A DNA stretch of 64,000 bases from Singulisphaera sp. GP187 (GTDB lineage Bacteria > Planctomycetota > Planctomycetia > Isosphaerales > Isosphaeraceae). Where the stretch lies: assembly GCF_900129635.1 (NCBI RefSeq), contig NZ_FSRB01000001.1, positions 3,263,501 to 3,327,500 on the forward strand. Direction: 5' to 3'. Position numbers and translations under genes: made by a program. The notes beneath the pieces were generated by a model that did not search any database, was not told the origin of the DNA, and saw only the letters and a list, made by a program, of their open reading frames with translations. This document shows, in pieces, positions 1 through 9,800 of the stretch (position 1 is its first letter; the number at the start of each line of letters is the position of its first letter).

Positions 1-351
1 GACCATCCGTCGCATTCGGCTTCGACGCGCCGTTGGGCTGCTGACCATCGGTCGCATTTGGCTTCGACGTGCCGTTGGGCTGCGGGCCATTTGGCTTCGA
101 CGCGCCGTTGGGCTGCTGACCATCGGTCGCATTTGGCTTCGACGCGCCGTTGGGCTGCTGACCATCTGGCTTCGACGCGCCGTTAGGCTGCTGACCATCG
201 GTCGCATTTGGCTTCGACGCGCCGTTAGGCTGCTGACCATCCGTCGCATTCGGCTTCGACGCGCCGTTGGGCTGCTGACCATCGGTCGCATTTGGCTTCG
301 ACGTGCCGTTGGGCTGCGGGCCATTTGGCTTCGACGCGCCGTTGGACTGCT
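1..351 (-). repeat. Coding minisatellite, 42/33-bp units with 117-bp higher-order period
   Basis: Units begin at 1, 43, 85, 118, 160, 193, 235, 277 and 319, with lengths 42, 42, 33, 42, 33, 42, 42, 42 and 33. All are multiples of 3 and stay in frame with the minus-strand protein (14- or 11-residue units). The 117-bp block 1-117 recurs at 235-351 with a single visible difference, so a three-unit block was duplicated as a whole. The array continues past the window start. Confidence 0.9.
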
Positions 352-2545
352 GACCATCCGTCGCATTTGGCTTCGAGTTGACATTCGGTTGAGGTGCCGA
401 GTCCGAGGGCGGATTCGACATATTACCACGCACGACATCGGAAGCATCGCCGCGGGGTGGCTGCGTGTTGTCCGATGGCGAAGAATTTGACGATCCCGTC
501 TGCGGTGGCGTTGCCGGAGAAACAGGCTCTCGAGCTCCGTTCGAACCGGTCTGCGGTGGGCTCGAAGTCTGACCAGTCCGGGGCGGGCTCGGATTCGCCG
601 ACGACGGTTTCGTGTTGTCCGTGCCGCTGCCTGATCCGTTGGACGACTTCGGCCGATCCATCCCGAGTGATTTTTGCAGGTCACGAAGCTTTTTGAGGTC
701 CTCCGGGGACATCGGACGCGGTTCGCGTGGGTCGGCTTTCTGTCCCTGGCCGTCGGTCGAGTCGACGGTTCCCCTGTCCTCTTTCTGCGTACCTGGCTGG
801 TCGTTCGCACGCGCGTTTTGAGAGTCAGCACCTTCACCGCGGTCGCGCGGCTCTTGCTCTTGGTCCGGCCGGGGTCGAGGTGCCGGCTCCGACGACTCGG
901 GATCGGGGTTCTCGGCGGCGGTCTTCTGCTGCTGCTCGTCCTGTCGCTTCGCTTCCTGGGCCTTCTGATCCGCTTGTTTCTTCTCGCTCGGAGGGAGCGG
1001 AGCGCCGATCTTGATCTTCTGCCGCGCGGTCTCGAACCGGTTCGACTGCGGCTCCTTGGTGTCGCGGACCGTGAGCCAGTATTCCAGTTCCGTACCCGGC
1101 TCCACCTTCCACGAGGTCAGGTCGAGCAGCTCGGTCCCTCGGAAGCTGGTGGTCGGGGGTCGCTGCTCGAGCAAGTTCTTCGAGAGCAGCGTCTCCCCTT
1201 TCTGGTGGACGTGGAGCGTGACGTCCTTGACGCCATGGTCGTCGCTGGCCTTCATCACCAACGGGACCTGCACGTTGCTCGCAACCTCGATCTCCGGCGT
1301 CTCGGGCTTTTCGAACGACGCGGTCGGAGCGAGGTCGGGCAACGCGATAATGTCATGGACCACCGGGTCAGGGTTCATCTGACCGCCGCTCGTCCGGAAC
1401 TTGATCGTGTAACTGCCCGACTTGTCGACCTTGAACTTGCCGACCAACTCTTTCGGGTCCGACGAGGCCACCTCCATCGCAACCGCATCGGCCTTGGTGA
1501 ACGAGAGCGCGGCCGAGCGCGCGGGCTCGTTCGTCCGCGCGTGCACGGTCACGATCGTCCCTTCGATCGCCTCGACGTTCCCTCCCTCGATCCCGGGGCG
1601 GCGATCGAGCTTGAGGTAGCGGGGGAAGTCGTAGTCGATCGAGACCGACGTCACCATCGGGGCGGGCGTCACCTCGACGTGATACTTCAGCGATTCGGCG
1701 TCGCCCCCCGTCAGATAGTAGTCGATGCTCTGCTGGACGTTACGAAGCGCGGTTTGCCAGGGGTCGTAACGGTTCGTTCCCGGCGTAAACTCTTGGACCG
1801 TGTAGAACTTGCCACCATCAACGCTGTAGTGGAGCAGCACGCGGTCGGGTCGAAGCCCCTGAGAGACGTCCACGAAGAAGGAGACGTGACTCCCAGCCAC
1901 AACCTTGGAGAGTTCCGGGTCGTCCCCCGGCTTGATATTCATCAGCCGGGTGTTGGTCGGTCGGACCACGTCCGCCAGGAGCGCCCGCTTGGTCGAGTCG
2001 AAGATGCTCTTCGGCGTCAGAAACGCATAGAGACAAAACAGAACGAGGACGGCGGACAGCGTATAGGCGACCTGGATCAGCCTGCGCTGATTGACGACGG
2101 CGTCGATCTCGATGCCGGTCAGGTCGTTGACCGCCTTGGCCTCGATCGCCGTCATCGCCGCCTTCGAAATCTCGCTCCGATGCCGTTTCAGGTCGAGATA
2201 ACTGATCAAGCTATTCTTGAACGCGGGGTCAGACTCCTCGATCGTCTTCGCCGCGTAGAACCCGTTGACCCGGCCGATCAGCGGAAACACAATTCGCAGG
2301 ACCGTAAACACGAGCCCCGCCGTCACCCCGGTGAACAAGACAATCCGCCGCAGCCAGATCGGCAGACCAAACGCGTGGTCGAGCACCACCTCCACAAACA
2401 AGAGCGCAATCGCCGACGCCACCAGCATCAGGCTCGCGGTCAACAGGTCGGTCATCTTGATCCGCGACCGTGTCCTGCTGAGCTGATGGTCGATGTATTG
2501 CTCGTAGTCCAGCATCTTGCCGTATGGCTGCGTGCTCGAGGCCAT
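1..2545 (-). CDS. DUF4175-like membrane protein with C-terminal repeat tail (3' end outside window)
   Basis: Open for 848 codons from ATG at 2545 to the window edge with no stop, so the C-terminus is missing. Three hydrophobic segments are visible near residues 34-54, 66-88 and 155-175. A long extracytoplasmic part with Ig-like strands follows (about 190-540), then a Q/E/K-rich charged region (about 510-640), then a Pro/Asn/Gly/Ser-rich tail made of NGASKPNATDGQQP units. The order of TM segments, periplasmic region and low-complexity tail resembles DUF4175/TIGR02302-type proteins, but this is resemblance by architecture only. No catalytic motif was seen. The long frames on the opposite strand are antisense shadows. 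A TATAAT box lies about 50 bases upstream of the start. Confidence 0.75.
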   Translation of the reverse strand, partial: MASSTQPYGKMLDYEQYIDHQLSRTRSRIKMTDLLTASLMLVASAIALLFVEVVLDHAFGLPIWLRRIVLFTGVTAGLVFTVLRIVFPLIGRVNGFYAAKTIEESDPAFKNSLISYLDLKRHRSEISKAAMTAIEAKAVNDLTGIEIDAVVNQRRLIQVAYTLSAVLVLFCLYAFLTPKSIFDSTKRALLADVVRPTNTRLMNIKPGDDPELSKVVAGSHVSFFVDVSQGLRPDRVLLHYSVDGGKFYTVQEFTPGTNRYDPWQTALRNVQQSIDYYLTGGDAESLKYHVEVTPAPMVTSVSIDYDFPRYLKLDRRPGIEGGNVEAIEGTIVTVHARTNEPARSAALSFTKADAVAMEVASSDPKELVGKFKVDKSGSYTIKFRTSGGQMNPDPVVHDIIALPDLAPTASFEKPETPEIEVASNVQVPLVMKASDDHGVKDVTLHVHQKGETLLSKNLLEQRPPTTSFRGTELLDLTSWKVEPGTELEYWLTVRDTKEPQSNRFETARQKIKIGAPLPPSEKKQADQKAQEAKRQDEQQQKTAAENPDPESSEPAPRPRPDQEQEPRDRGEGADSQNARANDQPGTQKEDRGTVDSTDGQGQKADPREPRPMSPEDLKKLRDLQKSLGMDRPKSSNGSGSGTDNTKPSSANPSPPRTGQTSSPPQTGSNGAREPVSPATPPQTGSSNSSPSDNTQPPRGDASDVVRGNMSNPPSDSAPQPNVNSKPNATDGQQSNGASKPNGPQPNGTSKPNATDGQQPNGASKPNATDGQQPNGASKPNATDGQQPNGASKPDGQQPNGASKPNATDGQQPNGASKPNGPQPNGTSKPNATDGQQPNGASKPNATDG

Positions 2546-2595
2546 GGATGCGGACTCCCTTGGGACAGACGTGAGGGGGCGCGACGGCTCACGCT

Positions 2596-2601
2596 ATTAT
2601 A
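2596..2601 (-). promoter_or_regulatory. Candidate -10 box for the DUF4175-like gene
   Basis: A perfect TATAAT reads on the minus strand about 50 bases upstream of the ATG at 2545. No good -35 hexamer was found at the usual spacing, only a T-rich GCTTTTT stretch, so this is a partial match. Confidence 0.4.
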
Positions 2602-2940
2602 CGATTCGGAGACGCGAAAAAGCTAACCCGCCGCAATGATTCCCGATCCGACTGCGATTTACCCTCGAGTGGCTCACGTCTGGGTGTCTGCAGTCCCTTG
2701 GCCCCCGGTCTTCATGATGGACCGCGCACCGGGGTCCGAGTACGGACCTTAGCCCGGATATTTCATCCGATCTCCGAAAAAAAATGAGTTGCGCGTCAGC
2801 CGAAACATTTTGGAAAATAGAGATTAACGACACCCCACACCCTCAAAATGCGAGGTCGTCGCTACGACACACTGTAACCGCGAGACCCTCGACTTTTCTA
2901 GGCTCGGCTCCCAAGCGGTCGTCGCCGATTTTCAGGGGGG
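2602..2940. other. Intergenic region, nothing recognised
   Basis: No supported gene. The stretch separates the minus-strand membrane protein gene from the transposase remnant. Just before the remnant, near 2935-2944, lies a run of ten G. Confidence 0.5.
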
Positions 2941-2946
2941 GGGGGA

Positions 2947-3140
2947 CGGCTCACCTCCGACGCCGACATCCTCTTGCTTCGCGAGGTCGGCCAACGACTC
3001 GGACTCCTCGACGTCCTCGACCAAGCCATTCCCGACCCTCGCTGGCTTCCCACTGTCATCCACGACCAGAAGTCCATGCTCACTCAGCGGATCATCATCC
3101 TCGCCGTCGGCTATGAGGACCTCAACGACCAGCAAACCCT
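2947..3140 (+). pseudogene. Remnant of an IS1380-family transposase
   Basis: One frame reads TSDADILLLREVGQRLGL, then PDPR, then QRIIILAVGYEDLNDQ and LRTDP. This matches the N-terminal part of IS1380-family transposases, which carry a conserved GYEDLND segment. Homology stops after about 65 codons, and no catalytic core, terminal repeat or second half was found. This is a truncated, non-functional scar at the left edge of the accessory island. Confidence 0.7.
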
Positions 3141-3889
3141 CCGCACCGACCCGCCCCACCGCACGATGGCCCAGGGAGCCGAACAACGCCTTCCGTCCCC
3201 GTGGTGGTTTCAAAGCCTTGGCAAAAAGCGTGGCGCTCTGTCGGGTCACCGAACGCCTGATTCGGCAGCGTGGGGTCGCTCTCCTGATGAACCAAACTAT
3301 GGCGCAGGGTGATCAGTACCCACGACAGAGGTGGCCTCTTGGCCAAGCGGTCGTCTGGTCAAATGTCTCCCACAACCTCGTCAGCCAGCGAGGCTGATGA
3401 AGCTACGCGTTCAGATCCCGGTCTCGAAACCCGTATGGCAGTCTTAGATTTTTCTGCCGATGGAAGGACGACGGTCTGCCCGGCCAAGACGATGATTTTT
3501 CCCAGGGGATAGCGAAGGATTTTTTTCGCTCGACTCGATGTGTTCAATAAATGACGTAAGCGCATTATGTAAGAAACTACTAGGTCATCATTTCAAATCG
3601 GCTTCCCACCCGATTTCGGCCAAATTGGGGAGAATCCACCGGGGAGGATCTTGCAATCCCTCGGGGGACACACCTAAACTCCGACCTTGATGCGGAGCCG
3701 CATCGTCCGAAGACCATCCCGGCAGTGCAAGCCGGGATGGTCCCTGATGATATGGCTACCTCTCGAATATTTCCCTCATCGACGATATCTGAATCGACGA
3801 TAACCGAATCTAAATGGCCCCTCGTGTCCCACCCCCGGGCCGCCCTTTTGCGCCGCCGGGCTGGGCTCCCCCCACGTGAGGACTGCACT
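3141..3889. other. Intergenic region before the RHS gene
   Basis: No supported gene in about 750 bases. Base composition is mixed and lower in GC than the flanking genes. The only clear structure is the hairpin at 3712-3742. An in-frame ATG upstream (3725) would extend the RHS protein by 55 residues, but those residues lack a signal or domain and overlap that hairpin. Confidence 0.45.
3712..3742. terminator. Hairpin upstream of the RHS gene
   Basis: Perfect 12-bp stem: GACCATCCCGGC (3712-3723) and GCCGGGATGGTC (3731-3742) with a 7-base loop. No T-run follows, so it may be a terminator-like or leader structure rather than a classic terminator. Confidence 0.4.
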
Positions 3890-6800
3890 GTGCGACGCCC
3901 CCGCCGCCCGGCTTCCCGCCGTATTGACCGATCGCGCCATGGCCTTCCTCCCCTGATCCAGGCCTTGGAGGTCCGGCAACTCTTGACGGTGCCGACGGTA
4001 GACTACGGCCCCTACAGCAACGGCTCTGAGACGCAAACCGGGCCAGCCGACACCGCCGCCTTCCATTTTTGGATCGTCAATGGAGAAGGCCCGGTAACGA
4101 TTTATTATACCATCAGCGGGACCGCGACGGAGGGCTTGGACTACCAATCCATAGCACGTAGCGTCACCATTCCTGGCGGTTCGAGTGATGCATATGTAGA
4201 GATCACCCCGATCGATGACGCATTGGACGAGGACGACGAGACTGTCGTGCTGTCGATCGAGCATCGCCCCAACGACTATTTAGTCCAACCGAGCGCCCCG
4301 AGCTTCTCGGTCACGATCCACGATAATGATACGTCGGAGCCACAGCCGGCGGAAGTCCGCATCGAGGCAACCGACCCCAAGGCGGCCGAGCCCAATAACA
4401 CGACCCAGGCCAATCCGGACAAGGGCCGGTTCACGATCACGCGCACCGGCGACACCTCGAGCTCGCTGACCGTCGAGTATACCGTCAGCGGGACCGCGAC
4501 GGCCGGCACCGATTACACCACGCTGGCGGGCACCGTGACCATTCCGGTCGGGCAGACCAGCGTCACGATCGACGTCACTCCCAAGCACGACACCTTGAAG
4601 GAGTTAGACGAGACGGTCAAGGTGACCCTCAAGCCGCGGCCCAGCTATGGCTACACCGTGGTCGGCAATCCGGCGACGGTCACCATCGCCGACAACGATA
4701 GCAACCGCGGCCGGCCGACGACGGACAACAACCGCGATCGCGACAATGGGCCCATGGGCCCGATGTCGCCCTACGACCAGCCGCCCCTCAACATTGGTGC
4801 CCCCCCCTGTCCTACCCCCGGCATCAACCCGCAGACCGGGCAGATGGACTACTCTCCCTCGGGCAACGGCCAGCCCTTCTGCGAGGCCCCCCGACCGGAC
4901 TACTCGAACCACACCAATCCCCATCCGATCGTCTCCGTCGAGTGGACTCTACCGGACAGCGGCCCCGTCCCCGACAAGATCGTGGCCACGCTCAACTTCG
5001 GCGGCATCGTCGGCACCCCGATCCACTACAGCACCGCCGGCCTGGTCCCCGGCCAGACCGTCCTCTTCGTGATGCAGGTCAACGCCTCGGCGCTGCCCAC
5101 CGGCCACTATGACTACGCGATCGACCTCGAGGCCTCCTTCGGCTCAGAGCTCTCGACCTACACGATCACCGGCGCGAGGGAGATCTTCAACCGGATCGAC
5201 AGCCCGTACGGCAATCGGTGGTGGATCGGCGACCTCGACCGGATCGTGCCCGCCGCCGGCGGCGTGGCGCTGATCCGCGGCGACGCCACCGCCGGCTGGT
5301 TCGCCGACGACGGGGCGGGCGGCTACATCACCCCGGAGGGGAGCTCCTCGCGGCTGGCTCACGCGGGAGCGGGCGGATGGGTCCTGACGCACAAGGATGG
5401 CGGCCGTAGCGAATTCAACGCCAGCGGCCTCCTCACGGCGCGCGTCGATCGCAACGGCAACGCGACGACCTATGCCTATGTCGACGGCGACGGCGACGGT
5501 GTAGCCGGAGAGCTCGGGCAGGCCACCGATCCCTACGGCCGGGTCGCCACCTACACCTACAGCGGCGGCCTGCTGCAGGCGATGCGCGACTACGCCGGCC
5601 GAGTGACCACCTACGGCTATATCGGCCGCCGGCTGACGTCGATCACCCAGGTCGACCCCGACGGCGCCGGCCCGCTGACCTCCTCGGTCTCGACCTTCGC
5701 CTACGACGACAACGGCCTGATGACCGCGAGCCACGACGCGACGGGCCGGGTCACCACGTTCACCTACGACCCCTCCTCGCTGAGGGTGCTCTCGATGGCC
5801 CGCTCCGGCCTCGATGCGCAGCAGGTGACCCCGATCGCGATCCGGGGGCTCGTCGACCCCACGACCGGTGTGGGCACCGCGGCCAACCCGGCGCCGATGG
5901 CGCTGCCCAGCGCCGCTAAGGCCACCGTCGTCGACGCCACCCACCGCACCACCACCCTCACCACCGACCGCTTCGGCTACGTCACCGAGGAGGTCGATCC
6001 CCTGGGCAACGTCACCCAATACGAGCGGGACGCCCACGGCCGGGTCCTCAAGATCACCGGGCCGGACCCTGACGGCCCCGGCGGCCCCCTGACCGCGCCG
6101 GTGACGACCTTCGCCTACGACGGCCGGGGCAACCTGACCGGCATGACCCTGCCGGACCTGTCCACCCGCGTCTGGACCTACGACCCCACGTTCAGCCAGC
6201 CGTTGAGCTATCGCGATGAGACCGGGCGGACCACGACCTACACGCTCGACGGCCGGGGCAACCGACTCACCGAGACCGACCCGCTGGGCCGGGTGACGAC
6301 CTCCAGCTACGACAGCCGGGGCAACCTGACGAGCGTCACCCGTCCCGACCCCGACGGAGCCGGCCCGTTGCTGGCGCCGACGACGGGGTTCACCTACGAC
6401 AGCAAGGGGCGTCTGACGACGATCACCTTGCCAGGGGGCGCCACGCAGAAGTTCGCCTACAACGCGGCCGACGACCTGATCCGGGAAACCGACGAGTTGG
6501 GCCGCATCACCTACTATCAGTACGACGCGATGGGCCGTCAGACCGGCACCACTCAGTCGGACCCCGACGGCGCCGGCACGGCCGACCCGGCCGTCTACCG
6601 GCCGAGCACCGGCCAGTGGTTGATCACCGCTCCCTCCGGCGCCCCCGCCTCCCCCATCGCCTACGGCGGGTCCAACGACCTGCCCGCGGTGGCCGACTAC
6701 AACGGCGACGGCAAGCCCGACCTTGCCGTCTACCGACCGAGCACCGGCCAATGGTTCTTCGCCGGTCAAGCCCAGCCGATCACCTACGGCGGGTCCAACG

Positions 6801-9800
6801 ACCTGCCCGCGGCGGCCGACTACAACGGCGACGGTATCGCTGACCTCGCTGTCTACCGGCCAAGCACCGGCCAATGGTTCTTTGCCGGTCAAGCCCAGCC
6901 GGTTTCCTTCGGCGGGCCCAACGACCTGCCGGCGCCGGCCGACTACAACGGCGACGGCACCGCGGATCTCGCTGTCTACCGGCCGAGCACCGGCCAATGG
7001 TTCATCGCCGGTCAAGCCCAGCCGATCTCCTTCGGTGGGTCCCAAGACCGGCCGGCACCGGCCGACTACAACGGCGACGGCACGGCCGACTTCGCCACCT
7101 ACCGGCCGAGCACCGGCCAATGGTTCATCGCCGGCCAAGCCCAGCCGATCTCCCTCGGCGGGCCCAACGGCCTGCCGGCGGCGGCCGACTACGACGGCGA
7201 CGGCAAGGCCGACCTCGCCGTCTATCGGCCGAGCACCGGCCAATGGTTCATCGCCCCTTTCTCCGGCGTCCCCACCTCCTTCGGCATCCCCAACGACCTG
7301 CCGGCGCCGGCCGACTACGACGGCGACGGCAAGACCGACCTCGCCGTGTACCGGCCGAGCACCGGCCAATGGTTCATCGCCGGTCAAGGCCAGCCGATCT
7401 CCTTCGGCGGGCCCAACGACCTGCCGGCGCCGGCCGATTTCGACGGCGACGGCAAGGTTGACCTCGCCGTCTACCAGCCAAGCACCGGCCAATGGTTCAT
7501 CGCCGGTCAAGCCCAGCCGGTTTCCTTCGGCGGGCCCAACGGCCTGCCGGCGGCGGCCGACTACGACGGCGACGGCAAGGCCGACCTTGCCGTCTACCAG
7601 CCAAGCACCGGCCAATGGTTCATCGCCGGTCAAGCCCAGCCGATCTCCTACGGCGGGTCCCAAGACCGGCCTGCGGCGGCCGACTACAACGGCGACGGCA
7701 CGGCTGACCTCGCCACCTACCGGCCGAGCACCGGCCAATTGTTCCTCGCCGGTCAAGGCCAGCCGATCTCCCTCGGCGAGCCCAACGACCTGCCGGCGCC
7801 CGGCAATTACTACGGCTTCGGGCAGGCCGCACCGCGGTCCTTCGCCACCTATGATGCCGCGGGCCGGCTGACGACCGAGACCGACCCGCTGGGGCGGGTC
7901 ACCACCTACCAGTACGACCCGGCGGGACGACTGGCGAGCGTCACGGCGCCCGACCCCGACGGCGCCGGTCCGCTCACCGCGCCGGTGACCCGCTACGCCT
8001 ACGACGCCGAGGACCGCCTGACCAGCCTCACCGACCCGCTGGGCCGGGTCACCACCTCCAACTACGACCCGGCCGGCCGGCTCGCCTCGGTGGTCGGTCC
8101 CGACCCCGACGGCGCCGGCCCGCTGACCGCACCGGTGACCAGCTACGGCTACGACAACCTGGGCCGGCTGACGTCCACGACCGACCCCCTCGGGCGGATC
8201 ACCTCCTTCGCCTACGACGTCCGCGACCGCCTGACCACGATCACCGCTCCCGATCCCGATGGCGCCGGCCCGCTCGCTTCCCCCGTGACGGTCTACAGCT
8301 ATGACGCCGTCGGCCGGCCGACCACGGTCACCGACCCCCTCAACCGGGTCACCACCTCCGAGTACGACGCGGCCGGTCAGCTCATCAAGGTCACGGCCCC
8401 CGACCCCGACGGCGCCGGCCCGCTCACCGCGCCGGTGTCAATCTTCACTTACGACAATCTGGGCCGGCTCGCGACCACCCTCGACCCGCTGGGGCGGACC
8501 TCGACCTTCGCCTATGACCTGCGCGATCGCTTGACCACGATCACCGCCCCCGACCCTGACGGGGTCGGGCCGCTGACCGCGCCGGTGACCCGCTACGCCT
8601 ACGACGCGGTCGGCAACCGCATCGCCGTCACCGACCCGCTGAACAAGACCACCACCTTTGCCTACGACCGCCTCGACCGGCTCGTCACGGTCACCGATCC
8701 CCATTCCGGCCTGACCCGCTACGCCTACGATGCGGTGAGCAACCTCACCGCCGTCACCGACACGCTGGGCAAGACCACCACCTCCACCTACGACGGTCTC
8801 GACCGCCTCGTCACGGTCGCCGATCCCCGTTCCGGCCTGACCCGCTACGCCTACGATGCGGTGAGCAACCGCACCGCCGTCACCGACCCGCTGGGCAATC
8901 GCACGACCTTCAGCTATGACGCTCTCGACCGGCTCACGGCGATCCTCGACCCTCGCGGACTCGCCACGACCCTTGCCTACGACGCCGCCGACCAACTCAC
9001 CGGCGTCACCGATCGGCTCGGCCGTCGCACCGCATTCGCCTACGACGGTCTCGGCCGCCGTACCAACGAACGCTGGCTCGACGGCGCCGGCAACACGCTC
9101 CGGACGTTCACCTCGACCTACGACGCCGCCAGCCAGCTCCTCGGGATCGCCGACCCCGACGCCACCCTGACCTTCACCTACGACAACCTCGGCCGCCAGA
9201 CGACCGCCACCACCTCAGGCGCCGCCACCGGCCAGCCCGGCCTCACCCTCACCTCCGGCTACGACGCCGTCGGCAACCGCACCCGCCTGGCCGACAACCT
9301 CGCCGGCACCGGCTGGGCCGGCCCTGGGGTCACCACCTTCGCCTACGACGCCCTCGATCGCCTCACCACGATCGCCCGATCGCTCGGGTCCCACATCGGC
9401 CCCCAGGTCGGCTTCAGTTACGACGCCGACAGCCGCCTCACCGCGCTCGCACGCACCCTCGGCGGCACGGGCACGGCCGTCAACTCCAGCTTCGCCTACG
9501 ACGCGCTCGACCGGCTCACCACCCTGATCCACCAGGTCGCCGGCGGCGCGACCCTGGCCTCGTACACGTATGGCTATGACGCCGCCAGCCGGCTCACCAC
9601 CGAGACCAACGCCGAGGGGGCGTTCAACTACACCTATGACGACACCGGCCAGCTCACCGGCGTCGGCGGGGCCCGCTCCGAAGGCTACAGCTACGACCTC
9701 AACGGCAACCGGACCCTGCCCGGCTACGTCACCGGCACCGGCAACCGCCTCGAGCAGGCGCCCGGATCGACCCTGATCTACGACGCCGAGGGGAACCTCA

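Noticed and set aside
1..351. Could the short repeat array be a CRISPR?
   Set aside because: Units are contiguous without unique spacers, are multiples of three and encode an in-frame protein tail.
674..2626. Long plus-strand open frame of 650 codons
   Set aside because: It is antisense to the DUF4175-like gene, is Arg/Leu/Val-rich without any domain, and is the usual shadow of a GC-rich gene.
3725..3889. Upstream ATG 3725 as start of the RHS protein
   Set aside because: It would add 55 residues without a signal and lies in a hairpin loop, while GTG 3890 has a good ribosome site and the expected N-terminal motif.
5144..7756. 870-codon minus-strand frame across the RHS gene
   Set aside because: It mirrors the YD and FG-GAP repeats on the other strand, and the periodic VGRRRQVVGPAEG pattern is only the complement of the real repeat.
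6590..7830. Could the 123-bp array be a CRISPR or satellite?
   Set aside because: Every unit is in frame with the RHS protein and encodes a recognisable FG-GAP-like repeat.
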